DNA from: Lepus europaeus | Lineage: Eukaryota; Chordata; Mammalia; Lagomorpha; Leporidae | Length of the DNA stretch: 64,000 bases | Assembly (NCBI RefSeq): GCF_033115175.1 | Contig: NC_084834.1 | Location: forward strand, 90,070,462-90,134,461 | Reading direction: 5' to 3' | In this document: piece after piece, positions 34,803 to 46,170 of the stretch | Layout of the letters: each line of letters opens with the position of its first letter | Numbering within the stretch: position 1 is the stretch's first letter | The notes under the pieces: model-generated | What the model was told of the DNA's origin: nothing | Databases searched by the model: none | The model's input: the letters and a program-made list of their open reading frames with translations, nothing else | Position numbers and translations under genes: made by a program

Positions 34803-36130
34803 AATCTCAGTTGTCTTGTTTGTAAAGGAGGGTGAAATTTATATACACATATATTGTTATATGTGTGTGTATATATATGTATACATATATATATCAGGAT
34901 TCAAAATTATGGCTGAAAAAACACTCTGTAAGTAGGAGAGGACTGTAGACATGTTAGTTACTGCTGACATTAGCCAGGTTTCTTTCCTTCCCCTATAGAG
35001 TACGCAGTTACACATGAATGCCCTGGAATCTGACTCTGCTGTGGTCAATACGCCTCACACTGTGGACTGAGTGAAAGCCCACCATGGTGTTTTCCACTTG
35101 GTTGACTCTGTGTCCCGCCAACCCCTATCTCCTGCTGCTTCTGCTGCCATCCCCAGAGCATCAGCAAATTTCCCAACTCTCATGGGGCCTAGAGTCGTGC
35201 CCCTCTGTTCTGGTCTGGGGGAGGGGACAGCAGCAGGCAGGCAGAGAAAGAATAGTTGTGGCATCCAATCTGCGGACAGGGAAACAACAGCAAATTGACA
35301 TGCACACATGTGGACTCTTTTGAAGAGACTGTACTTAACCAAAGAACATATCCTGCAAAGTAAATTGCTTCTGTCTAAAATTAAAGCTGTCAAAGTCAGA
35401 AAACATAAATCAGTATCTCAGTGATGCATGTCATCAAGGAAGGGATTATTCCACGCAAGCTATCCTAATTCTTGGGACTCCGTTTTCCACAGAGCATCCT
35501 CTGGTGTCAAAGGATGCATTCTCCATGGGAGGGACAGACAGGGACTAGGATCAGCCCCTACATGAGAAAGCTGGCTGCATTCTGGAGACCTGGGTCTTCA
35601 GGTGGCAGACAGCCAAGCTACTCAGTATACAGGAAATTTACCATCCTATCTGGCTTGTCAAGGCATCATTACATCTGTATTTTGTCTAAATTGATGGCTG
35701 CTGTATTTGAGGGGGCAGGAATCTATGTCACAGTCATCTTGAAATTTTGAAGCTAATCTGATAATTAACGTCACCAACATGCCCAAGTTGCCAATCAGAA
35801 AAGGACTGATTCATTATTCAGAAATGTTGATGTTATTTTTAGCAGGGCTACTTTTCGCCATTTTCTAAAATCATGTCTCAGGATGAAAATAGTAAAAGGA
35901 CACAGATCACCGCACAAACTTTCCTTAACCAACACAATACAAAATCAGATTATAAAATAGTTCTGATTTGCACTGATGTTGCCAAATTCATAAAGTAGAA
36001 CTGTAAGCAGGCATATCAAAATATCACAGCAAAGCATGTCCTTATAAATAAGCTTAAAACTTTAAGCTAGAATAAAGATTTAATAACAAGAAATTACCAC
36101 CTTTAAAAGCAAACAAATAATAAAAGACAA
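34803..36130. other. Intergenic, no gene recognised
   Basis: Contains a GT/TA-rich patch at 34,842-34,893. Overlapping 60-110-residue frames around 35,055-35,393 lie on both strands with no recognisable motif and are probably chance. Confidence 0.5.
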
Positions 36131-36142
36131 AAAAAAAAAAAT

Positions 36143-36399
36143 GGACCGGTGTTGTGATTTAGCAGGTAAAGACTCTGCCTGCAACATTGGCATCCCATAT
36201 GGGAGCCAGTTCATATCTTGGCTTCTCCACTTCTAATCCAGCTCTCTGCTAATGGCCTGGGAAAGCAGCGGAAGATGGCCCAAGTGTTTGGGACTCTGCC
36301 ATGTACATGAGGGATCCATATGAAGCTCCTGGCTCCTGGCTTCAGCCTGGCCCAACAGTGACTGTTGCAATCTGGGGAGTGAACCAGTAGATGGAAGAT

Positions 36400-36435
<36 letters not shown>

Positions 36436-36462
36436 CCGCCATAAATAAATAAATAAAACGTT
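36143..36462 (+). mobile_element. CSINE
   Basis: Head GGACCGGTGTTGTGATTTAG, CATATGGGAGCCAG, CT run at 36,403-36,433 and CATAAATAAATAAATAAAAC end. Confidence 0.88.
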
Positions 36463-37355
36463 TTATAAAGGAAAACCAGCTTTTCTGCACTGTAAGAGAT
36501 AGGAGCAGTCTGAGGATAGGATCAGATTTGTTGTGCAGTCACTGCCAAGAAGAAAATATTAAGTCAGTATTTTGATGGACTTCATCCAATGTAAGTCAGT
36601 AATACCAAGGCACCCTACCCAATACATCAGTTCATTCAACTTCTCAGGATACAATTGGCCAGCCTTCCTTCAGATGCTCTTCTCCTCGGACTACAAGCCG
36701 TTGTGTCCTTCGTAGATCAGATGGACAGTTGATACAGTTATTGTTCAGTCTTTCTCATGTGACTCTGTCACATTAGGAAGTGGGACTTTGAGGTCTCCAT
36801 CAAGGTTTGTCTTCACATTCGTGCAAATCCACGGGTTCTTTTTTAAGGAAAGACTTTCTCTTCTGTCTACTGACACAACAAGAAAACTTTACATATCCCT
36901 GATCTTTTGATAATTTTTTCTACTCTTGGCCCTTGTCCTTGTTAACGAGAAGATACCTTTTATCAATTACCCACTATAGCTATACTCCAAATCCCTCACA
37001 GAGGTCTCAGTTTAGAGATGACTATGATGTAGCTCTTGCCTGCTTAAGCAAAGGATAATGAGAAAGTTTAAGAAGCGTGTTAAATTTCCAGGCCTCTGGG
37101 TTGTTTAATCCTCATATAAACTAAGGAAATTAACCCTCCCTTAACTAATAATGGCTAGGTTTTATCTGAAAGTTAACACATACTAAGAACCAAGAACTTC
37201 ATATGAATTAACTGGTTTAATTCTCACTATAATCCCATAAATTAATTGTTATATTTATTCCTGTTTCAAAAATGAAGAAACTGAGGCACAAGGCACCTAC
37301 ATGCCTTACCCAGACAGGGCTTGATAGAGTTAGAGGTGCAGCTAAGATCAAACCT
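36463..37355. other. Intergenic with MIR relic, no gene
   Basis: 37,180-37,350 reads as a minus-strand MIR (TTAATTCTCACTATAATCCC, AATGAAGAAACTGAGGCACA). The rest is single-copy-looking. Confidence 0.5.
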
Positions 37356-37358
37356 GGG

Positions 37359-37673
37359 TGGCCAGCGCTGCAGTTCACTAGGCTAATCCTCCGCCTGCGG
37401 CACCGGTACCCCGGGTTCTAGTCCCGGTCGGGGCACCAGATTCTGTCCTGGTTGCTCCTCTTCCAGTCCAGCTCTCTGCTGTGGCCCGGGAAGGCAGTGG
37501 AGGATGGCTCAAGTGCTTGGGTCCTGCTCCAGCATGGGAGACCAGGAGGAAGCACCTGGCTCCTGGCTTCTGATCGGTGCAGCGCAATGGCCGTGGCGGC
37601 CATTTGGGGGGTGAACCAACGGAAGGAAGATCTTTCTCTCTGTCTCTCTCTCTCACTGTCTAACTTCGCCTGT

Positions 37674-37717
<44 letters not shown>
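37359..37717 (+). mobile_element. CSINE with AT microsatellite tail
   Basis: Body ends CTGTCTAACTTCGCCTGTCA and runs into about 40 bases of AT repeat. ATCAAACCTGGG flanks it at 37,347-37,358 and 37,718-37,729. Confidence 0.93.
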
Positions 37718-37721
<4 letters not shown>

Positions 37722-38078
37722 AACCTGGGCAGAACAGGTTAGAAAATCTAGAGACACACTTCATCTCCATCTACGTAAATCTAGGAAGTGCACATTGGTT
37801 AGTTTCATTTTTTTGGTTTGACTTTATGTCCTTGCCTTTGTTTTCCTTCCCTTTTATCAACTACTTCCAGTATATGAATTCTATGCTTTTATATGGCCAG
37901 TTAGCTCTTTCTCCTTTATCAAGGCAGTTCATTAGCCAATAAAATGCCAACTGGAATTTTTTTTCTAAAATGTGCTATCAATCATTAACCATAAACCATT
38001 CCTCATAGTATGAAATATATGCATTTGTTCATAATATCCTGTACTGTAACTGAAAAGTATCTTAATTTAGTCAGTGGA

Positions 38079-38410
38079 GGCCGGTGTCACGGCTCACTAA
38101 TCCTCCACTTGCAACGCCAGCACCCCGGGTTCTAGTCCCGGTTGGGGTGCTGGTTCTGTCCAGGTTACTCCTCTTCCAGTCCAGCTCTCTGCTGTGGCCC
38201 AGGAAGGCAGTGGAGGATGGCCCAGGCCCTTGGGCCCTGCACCCGCGTGGGAGACCAGGAGGAAGCACCTGGCTCCTGGCTTCGGATCAGTGCAGCATGC
38301 AGGCCGTAGTGGCCATTTGTTGGGTGAACCAATGGAAAAAGAAAGACCTTTCTCTCTGTCGCTCTCTCTCTCTCTCATTGTCTAACTCTGCCTGTCAAAA
38401 AAAAAAAAAA
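38079..38410 (+). mobile_element. CSINE with perfect target duplication
   Basis: GGCCGGTGTCACGGCTCAC to CTGCCTGTC plus poly(A). AATTTAGTCAGTGGA is repeated at 38,064-38,078 and 38,411-38,425. Confidence 0.94.
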
Positions 38411-38741
38411 AATTTAGTCAGTGGAAATCGAATGGATTTGGCCAGATTGGTGCCACATAAAAGGAAGCATAGAGTGATTTAATGAGATTTCAAAGGTGGT
38501 TTCTTGTTCCTTTCTCCTTCCTTTCCCAGGGCAGGGAATTCAGCAAGGTGGCAGAAGATACCAGAGAAGCAAGGGATTTGGGACATCAGGTTTATTGGCC
38601 AAGGACATGGATCAAAAGAGAGAGGAAGATTGAAGTGGCAGTAGGAAGAAATGACTGGTGTGGTTAGGACACTGTTTACACTGAGAAAATGAGTAAGCAG
38701 ATTGGGGAAAATAGGAGTCAAGTTTCTTGCTTTCAGGAGAG

Positions 38742-38802
38742 GTTTTTTTTTTTTTAACTTTTATATAATAAATATAAATTTCCAAAGTAAAACTTTTGAG
38801 GC
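38742..38802 (-). mobile_element. Short L1 3' end, minus strand
   Basis: Poly(T), then AACTTTTATATAATAAATAT and AATTTCCAAAGTAAAACTTT, the reverse complement of the last bases of the rabbit L1 3' UTR. It abuts a plus-oriented L1 3' UTR. Confidence 0.75.
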
Positions 38803-39690
38803 TTTCTAATGTGCCTCAAGGCATTCGGATCTGGCGGAAGAGCCCATGAGAGTATAGCAGGCATGGAAAGCCAAGATATCATGGAAAAAAAAAAAAAGAC
38901 CTAAATGAATGATCTCTGTGAGTGAGATCCCAGTGGAAAGAACGGGGCCATCAAAGGAGGAGGTACCCTTCTCCGAAGGGAGGAGAGAACTTCCACTTTG
39001 ACTATGACCCCATCGGAATAAGATCAAAATCAGCGAACTCTAAAGGCTTCCATAGCCCTGGCAACTCATGACTAGAGCCTAGGGAGATTACTGATGCCAT
39101 GAACAGGAGTGTCAAATTGTTAAATCAGCAACAGGAGTCACTGTGTACTTACACCCCATGTGGGATCTGTCCCTAATGTGTCATCTAAAGCGAAGTGAAG
39201 CTATAACAAGTACTGAAACAGTATTTTTATACTTTGTGTTTCTATGTGGGCACAAACTGATGAGGTCTTTACTAATTATATACTGAATTAATCTTCTGTA
39301 TATAAAGAGAATTGGAAATGAAAAAAAACAACCTGGTGTTAAAAAGGAAATGGCATAGAAAATTAATTAATTTGAAAAAAAAATTATGTAGGATCTCTGT
39401 CTTTAATGTGCTGTACATTGCTATTTAATGCTATAATTAGTAATCCAATGGTAGTTTTTTCACTTTACGTTGCTATATGGGCAAAATGTTGAAATCTTTA
39501 CCTAATATATACTAAACTGATCTTCTGTATATAAAGAGAATTGAAAATGAATCTTTACATGAATAGAAGGGGAAAGGGAGCGGGAAAGGGGAGGGTTGCA
39601 GATGGGAGGGAAGTTATGGGAGGGGGGAAGCCATTGTAACCCATAAGCTATACTTTGGAAATTTATATTCATTAAATAAAAGTTTAATAA
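38803..39690 (+). mobile_element. Rabbit-type L1 3' UTR, plus strand
   Basis: Contains GCATTCGGATCTGGCGGAAG, GTGAGATCCCAGTGGAAAG, TCTTCTGTATATAAAGAGAA, a G-rich stretch near 39,570-39,630, and the end TTGGAAATTTATATTCATTA then AAATAAAAG. Part near 39,310-39,560 looks duplicated (two TTCTGTATATAAAGAGAATTG words at 39,296 and 39,521). Confidence 0.88.
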
Positions 39691-40190
39691 AAAAAAACTT
39701 TTGGATTATAGTGGCTTTTCCCCCCATAACCTCCCATCCACCCACAACCATCCCATCTCCCACTCCCTCTCCCATCCCATTCTTCATCAAGATTCATTTT
39801 CAATTATCTTTATATACAGAAGATCAAGTCGGTATATACTAAGTAAAGATTTCAACAGTTTGCACCCACACAGAAACACAAAGTATAAAGTACTGTTTGA
39901 GTATTAGTTATACCATTAATTCACATAGTACAACACATTAAGGACAGAGATCCTACATGGGGAATAGGTGCACAGTGACTCCTGTTGTTGATTTAACAAT
40001 TGACACTCTTATTTATGACATCAGCAATCACCCGAGGCTCTTGTTATGAGCTGCCAAGGCTATGGGAGCCTCTTGAGTTCACAAACTCCAACCTTATTTA
40101 GACAAGGCCATAATCAAAGTGGAAGTTCTCTCCTCTCTTCAGAGAAAGGTACCTCCTTCTTTGATGGTCTCTTCTTTAAGAAAGGTATTT
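39691..40190 (-). mobile_element. Rabbit-type L1 3' UTR, minus strand
   Basis: Reverse complement of the same 3' UTR: ACTTTTGGATTATAGTGGCT, AAGATTCATTTTCAATTATC, CCATAATCAAAGTGGAAGTT. Tail-to-tail with the preceding copy. Confidence 0.88.
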
Positions 40191-42100
40191 TAAACATGGG
40201 ATGGGAGAAGACTAAAAAGAATGTTTAAGATACTGGACTGGACTCAGAGCTAAGAATCTAAACTCATGGCTTTACTATATATATACAGAAATAGAATTCA
40301 TTATAGATGTGTATTTGCTCATTTACATGCATACATGTGTATCACATCTTTGCTGATTAAATAAGTCCAGAAGCAATAACATCCCTGTAGTAATGAATAC
40401 ACCAAGCACCCAGGTCTTGGTTTCTAAATATCATTCTCCCCTAAAAAGAATCAGAGGCCCCTTAAGAAATGGTTGATTCTAGGGCCCAGGCATATCAAAT
40501 TCAAAATGATCCTAGAATATCTTTTTCTCTCAGAAAGAATGTAAACACTCAAATAATTATGGGAACAAGTCAAGGGGGACACAGGAAACATCTCAAATGG
40601 GCTCTCACTGAATTTGAGCACCAAAATAAATAATGGTAGTGACCAAGTACAACCCACAGTAAAATGGGAATCCATGAGTCCCTATTAATATAAATAAATG
40701 AAGGAATTACAAAGAAATGGGTGGAAGAGAAATTTTTTCTTTACAGAATATTAACTAGTAAATATAGAAAACAAAATAACCATTCTGTAGCAGTCAGAGA
40801 AAAAGCTGTAAATGGATGTCAAAGCTTGTGAGCAGAGGTTGGCAAGGTCAGCATATTGGCACAGTATCAGAACATCCCCCCTCACACATACCCAAGGTGC
40901 TGATTAATTATAAAGAGGAAAATATTGACTTTAAGGTCCAGAAATCTAGCAGAGAGCAACAAAAGTAAATGATCAGGATTAACAGTACTGGCAGTAGGAT
41001 GGGTTAACATTGTTGCCTCTTGATGTGATGCACTGAGAAGATCATGGCATCATTTAGACAGTACCCCTGTCATCAAGGCATGGCTTGAGTCTGGTCATGG
41101 GAACACTTCAGATAGACCAAAACTGAAGTTCATCCGACAACATATTGAGTTTCTCCTCTAAAACTGCAAAGCACACAAAAGGCAAATACTGTGTTGAAAC
41201 TGTTTCAGATTGAAGGTGTATTAACGTGGTTTAAATGCAACATATTTTCCTAGCTAGAATTATGTATCAAAAAGGGGGGAAAATGTAAGGATATTTGGGG
41301 AAAATCAAATGGGGTCTTGGATTGGAAGATTCTATCATACCAATGTTGACATGTTTAGTTGAAGAGTTACGGGCTTTTTTTAAATGATTGTATTACTTTT
41401 GGAAAATACATGCTAGTCCTCTGGTCTGCTTTAACAAAAACCAGGAAGAAAAAAAAAAAGCTAAGCATCAGAAGCAATGTAAAGATAGGTGGCAGGTCTA
41501 TTAAAGGCTGCTCTGTACAGTGATCTGTCCTCATAGAGACCCAACAGGCCTATCCACTGCAGTGGCTTTCAATGTGGAAAGCCAGGGCTTCAGCAGAAGT
41601 TAGCTTGTAAAGATCCCTGGCAGCTCTGCCAGCCAAAAGTTGGATCACTACAAATGCAACTGTCCTGGAGTCAAAGGATGCTCAGGTCAGAGCCACAGAC
41701 ATTGCTGCCTGTAAGCTGAAAAGCCCTTCACTCAGCCTGGCTTCCAAAGTAACCGCCACTGCTGAGGGGATGGCCAAGTAGGGTCAGTAACATTGCAGGC
41801 AGAACCATAAATTTCCTGTTAGAGATGCCACCTGACTTTACCTGGCCAGCTTTCCTCCCAGGCCAGCTAGGTAATGGAAGTCAATAGGGTGCCTTCCCCA
41901 AGGAGGTTCACATCCCATGTGAAGAGATAGACAGGGCTGGGCCTCATAAATGACAAGGCCTTAAAGCCCACCAGATTATTACCAGGCCTCTTCTGTCAGT
42001 TTCTATTGGCCTCTCAATTGGAGAACTTACTCATGGCTTAGACAGCACCTCTCTTAGGTTCTCTAATAATGATTCTGTATTTTGTTCTAGCCCACTTGGG
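40191..42100. other. Intergenic, no gene; possible L1-related DNA at the right end
   Basis: AT-rich to 41,450. 41,460-42,100 is GC-richer and continues past the L1 insertion at 42,996-43,230. It may be L1-related sequence on the minus strand but was not matched with certainty. Confidence 0.4.
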
Positions 42101-42115
42101 GCCTCATTCCTTTGT

Positions 42116-42980
42116 GTTTTTTTAACTTTTATTTAATAAATATGAATTTCAAAAGTACAACTTTTGGACCATAGTGGCTTTTCCACCCCATAACCACCCT
42201 CCCACCCGCAACCATCCCCTCTCCCACTCCCTCTCCCATCTCATTCTGCATCAAGATTCATTTTCAGCTATCTTTATATACGGAAGATCAATTTAGTATA
42301 TATTAAGTAAATATTTCAACAGTTTGCCCCCACACAGATACACAACGTATAAAGTGCTATTTGAGGCCAGAACCATGGCTCAATAGGCTAATCCACCGCC
42401 TGCAGTGCTGGCACCCCGGGTTCTAGTCCCGGTCGGGGTGCCAGATTCTGTCCCAGTTGCTCCTCTTCCAGTCTAGCTCTCTGCTGTGGCCTGGAGTGCA
42501 GTGGAGGATGGCCCAAGTCCTTGGGCCCTGCACCCTCATGGGAGACCAGGAGAAGCACCTGGCTCCTGGCTTCGGATCAGCGTGATGCGCTGGCTGCAGT
42601 GGCCATTGGAGGGTGAACCAGCGGAAGGAAGACCTTTCACTCTATCTTTCTCTCTGTCTCTCTCTCTCACTGTCCACTCTGCCTGTCAAAAAAAAAAAAA
42701 AAGCACTATTTGAGTACTAGTTTCACCATTAATTCACATAGTACAACACATTAAGGACAGAGATCCTACATAGGGGTAAGTGCACAGTGACTCCTGTTGT
42801 TAATTTAACAATTGAAACTCTTGTTTATGACATCAGTAATCACCTGAGGCTCTTGTCATGAGCTTCCAAGGCTATGGAAGCCTCTTAAGTTCACAAACTC
42901 TGATCTTATTTAGACAAGGCCATAATCAAAGTGGAAGTTCTCTCCTCCTTTCAGAGAAAGGTACCTCCTTCTTTGATGAG
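42116..42980 (-). mobile_element. Rabbit-type L1 3' UTR insertion with perfect target duplication
   Basis: Poly(T) then AACTTTTATTTAATAAATAT, ending GGTACCTCCTTCTTTGATGA. GCCTCATTCCTTTGT is repeated at 42,101-42,115 and 42,981-42,995. 5'-truncated to the 3' UTR only. Confidence 0.93.
42365..42700 (+). mobile_element. CSINE nested in the L1 3' UTR
   Basis: GGCCAGAACCATGGCTCAAT to CTGCCTGTC and poly(A). Flanked by AAGTGCTATTTGA (42,352-42,364) and AAGCACTATTTGA (42,701-42,713). Confidence 0.94.
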
Positions 42981-43284
42981 GCCTCATTCCTTTGTAATCA
43001 TAGCTTCTACTCTTAACATCAATGGCTCTACTCCTGACCTGTGTGTATTGATGGTCCTCTCCCCCACTTAATGTTGTATGATTGTTCACACTTTCTCTGC
43101 AGACAAAGCCCTCTACCCACAAAAGATGAGTGGCCTTTCTCCTAGTCTTGGTTGAGATCAGCTTTAAACCACGTCTATCAAACAGTCTTAACAAGGGTCT
43201 AGAGGACCCCCCCCCCTCATTTCTCACCTTGTCTTTTATACTACCTTGTCTGTTTAAGTGTTTACAGGAGTTGATAATGGAATG

Positions 43285-43558
43285 AACCAAGGGAGAGAGA
43301 GAGAGAGAAAGTCTGTCCACTAGTTCACTCCCCAAATGGCTACAATGGCCAAAGCTGGGCCAATCCAAAGCCAGGAGCCAGGAGCTTCTTCTGAGTCTCC
43401 CACATGAGTGCAGGTGCCCAAAGACTTGAGCCATCTTCCATTGCCTTCCAGACACATTAACAGGGAGGTGGATTGGAATAGTCAAACTGGAGCCCATATG
43501 GGATGCCAGCACTGCAAATGGAGGTTTCACCTGCCATGCCACAGTACCAGCCTCATCT
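43285..43558 (-). mobile_element. CSINE, minus strand, old
   Basis: GAGAGAGAGAGAGA, TAGTTCACTCCCCAAATGGC, CACATGAGTGCAGG, ending CATGCCACAGTACCAGCC. Confidence 0.82.
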
Positions 43559-43721
43559 AGTTTTCCTAAAGACACCTAATATTTCTTTCACACACAAACT
43601 TAGCTGTACCCTCTCTGGCAAGGGTTAACACCACTGCTCTGTGCTAGCAAGCAGAAGCTGAAACAGTTACAGGCAAGCAGATGATGGCCACATTCCATTA
43701 CCAGGATAGGTGTTTTTCTTC

Positions 43722-43762
43722 TTCTATTTCTATTTCTTCTTCTATTTCTATTTCTATTTCTA
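43722..43762. repeat. TTCTAT minisatellite
   Basis: Tandem TTCTAT/TTTCTA units, several copies, just before a SINE fragment. Confidence 0.8.
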
Positions 43763-43787
43763 AGCCTCTATGGCAGCAATAGTGATG

Positions 43788-43980
43788 GCTCATGCACTTC
43801 CATCCCTATCACTCACATTGGAGACCAGTTGGTTTCTGGCTTTGACCTGCCCCAGGCTCAGCTGTTGTAGGCATTTGAGGAGTGAACCAGTAGATGAGAG
43901 ATACACATCTCTCCTCTCTCTGTCTCTCTCTCTCCTCTCTCTCTCCTCTCTCTCCCACACACTGCAAATTTTTTTTTAAA
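43788..43980 (+). mobile_element. CSINE fragment lacking most of the head
   Basis: From GGCTCATGCACTTCCATCCC through GAGTGAACCAGTAGATGAGA to a CT-rich tail. The middle of the head is deleted. Confidence 0.7.
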
Positions 43981-44099
43981 AGATCATGAAGTATAAGTCC
44001 CACTACTTGTACAAACCCTGCCAGAGCTCTAGCAGGGGCCCTAGCAAGACGTTCATGTTTTCCTGAAATCTGCAAAATGAGATATTTTAACCACAATCA

Positions 44100-44455
44100 G
44101 TTAGGGCTTCTGTCTCTTTCTACTCCGACTTCGACGTGGAGTAGCCACAGGCACTTTTTGGAATCTGGTAAACACTGAAGGTGAAGTGGGGACATGCTCA
44201 GTTTGAGTCCAGTGGGATACGTGTATTTATTTCTGTGTTTAGTGGAGGTGTTGCCAACTGTCCTGGGGTAGAAACAGCTTCCAGTAACAGCCCTACCAAC
44301 CATGCCAACTCAGTCAGCGCAGTGCAGCTGCAGGGACAGAGCCAGATCAAGAAGTGCACTTCTCCTATGGTAATCGGCGCTGGAAGCATGCCAATTGTCA
44401 ATGAGGAACACCGTCTGAAATATATGGAAACAGAAGTTAATGTGTAAACATGCTT
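44100..44455 (+). other. Unidentified fragment with coding-like frame, possibly a retrocopy
   Basis: An open frame ends ...NEEHRLKYMETEVNV at a TAA stop at 44,445-44,447 and is open back to about 44,181. Base composition is higher in GC and CpG than the AT-rich DNA after it, which would fit a coding end followed by a 3' UTR. No promoter, splice site or poly(A) tail is evident. I do not recognise the protein. Confidence 0.25.
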
Positions 44456-45138
44456 TCAATACCAGCTGCACAAAATTGGCAATGGGTGATTCAGCTCTCT
44501 TCTAAATACTCAGTCCAAACTGAAGACCCCTCCTGTCAGGACTAGTCAGGGATCTTCAAAAAGTTGACAGAAACCACATCTTGTGGGAAAAAATGTGAAT
44601 GAATTTCCACTTTTTTGCATCAAAATAAACCTTAAACTCACTTTTCCATGAACTGTGTGAAGTTCCCTCATACAAACTCATTGATGTAGCACATACAGCT
44701 TATGTATAAGAACATCTGACAACCTTTTCATTTTTCCATGAAAGCATCAAATCCAGTAAAACTCAACTGCACTTTGGCAAAAAGTTTAGAAATGTTTTCT
44801 AAAAATAGAATTCAAAACTTCTGATTTGATCTTAAATGAAGCATAGCTTTGTAATTTAAGTTTGTTTATTAAATGATAGAAAAGTTAAAATAAATATAAA
44901 GAAAATATTGAAAATAATCTACTGTTGAAAGGGGAACTGTAAAATCTTTGTCAGATCATACCAAAAGCTGTAAATTCATTAAGAGAAGCTGATGAGTTTC
45001 AAATAGAGGTGACTACTATATGCTTGAATTGTTTGAGTATCTACATGAGAAAAAAGGAATCATTGGAAACTTTTTTTCTGAATTGCCATCTATAAAATTT
45101 CACAATAAACCAACACAGACACTAAAGTAATCAGAAAC
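44456..45138. other. Intergenic AT-rich DNA, no gene
   Basis: No recognisable repeat or gene. It may be the 3' UTR of the unidentified fragment before it. Confidence 0.4.
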
Positions 45139-45461
45139 ATCTTTTTAAAAATTTATTTATTAGAAAGGCAGTGACACTGGCCAATCAGGCTAATTAACCA
45201 CTCCCCTTTGGAAGTAGATTAAAGGCCTAGGACACAGTGGGCCCAGCCCTTTTCTTTGGCCTTTTGCCATTGTGGGCCTGTGCTTCCCTGCACCTCCAGG
45301 GCACATGGCCTTCAGGTCACCCGCCCCATGCTTCCTGGTCTGCACGCTCCTCCATGTGGCTGGTTCCTGGTACTTGGTATGAATCCAGATTTCTCTCTCT
45401 TTTAGTCTATAGGGCCCTCACTCTCCTACGCATTTCTCTCACTGAATAAAAAGCTTCAAAC

Positions 45462-45498
<37 letters not shown>

Positions 45499-45765
45499 TA
45501 GTAACAGAATGATCTTCCGTCTACTGCTTCACTTCTCAAATGGGCACAACAGCTGTGCTAGGCCAAGCCAAAGCCAGAATCTTCATTGAGGTCTTCCACA
45601 CAGATGGTGGGAATTCAAGTACCTGGGCCATCATCTGCTGCCTCCTAAGTGCATTGGCAGGAAGCTGGATCAGACATGGAGGAGCTGCACTTCGACGTGG
45701 AATGTGGGCGTCCTAAGCTGGGGCTTTTAACCCATTGCACTGCAACCCCTTGCCACAGGGAAAAT
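45139..45765 (-). mobile_element. Old CSINE, minus strand, split by a later insertion
   Basis: Left end TTTTTAAAAATTTATTTATT and GAAAGGCAG; right part resumes TGATCTTCCGTCTACTGCTT and ends near 45,755. The interruption is the next entry. Confidence 0.8.
45170..45497 (+). mobile_element. Poly(A)-tailed LTR-like retroposon inside a CSINE
   Basis: About 300 bases unrelated to CSINE: a CCAAT motif (GGCCAATCAGGC), ATTAAAGG about 40 bases later, then a CT-rich stretch and GAATAAAAAGC followed by CTT and a poly(A) run of about 32. The order CCAAT, TATA-like, AATAAA resembles U3-R of an LTR. Imperfect flanking repeat GGCAGTGACA / GGTAGTAACA. Confidence 0.5.
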
Positions 45766-45799
45766 TATACGTCTGAAATCTTTCAACTCACAAGTGGAA

Positions 45800-46170
45800 G
45801 AAATTTGGGAGTAGAATTAGGGTCTGAACTGTGTTCCTACAAAATTCAGATGTTGAAGTCCTCAACCCCAGCACTTCAGAATGCAACTGTGTTTGGAGAT
45901 CAGACCTTTAAAGAAGTAATTAGTTAAGTTAAAATGGAGTCATTACAGTGGTTCCTAATCCAGTATGACCGGGGTCCTTACAGGAAGAGGGGATCAGAAC
46001 ACAAACAACACAGAGAGAAGATGATGTGAGGATGAGACAGGCAGCCACTACCACCACGGACAGGGCTGTTGGAAGAAACCAAACATGCCAAGACCTTGAG
46101 CTTAGAATTCTAAACTCCAGAATTTTGAGAAGATACCTAGTTTGTTGTATTTTTATTATGGCAGCCCTAG
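45800..46170 (+). repeat. MaLR-type LTR relic
   Basis: GGGTCTGAACTGTGTTCCTA, CAAAATTCAGATGTTGAAGT, AATGCAACTGTGTTTGGAGA and TTATTATGGCAGCCCTAGCA follow the order of an MLT1/MST-like LTR. Confidence 0.65.
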
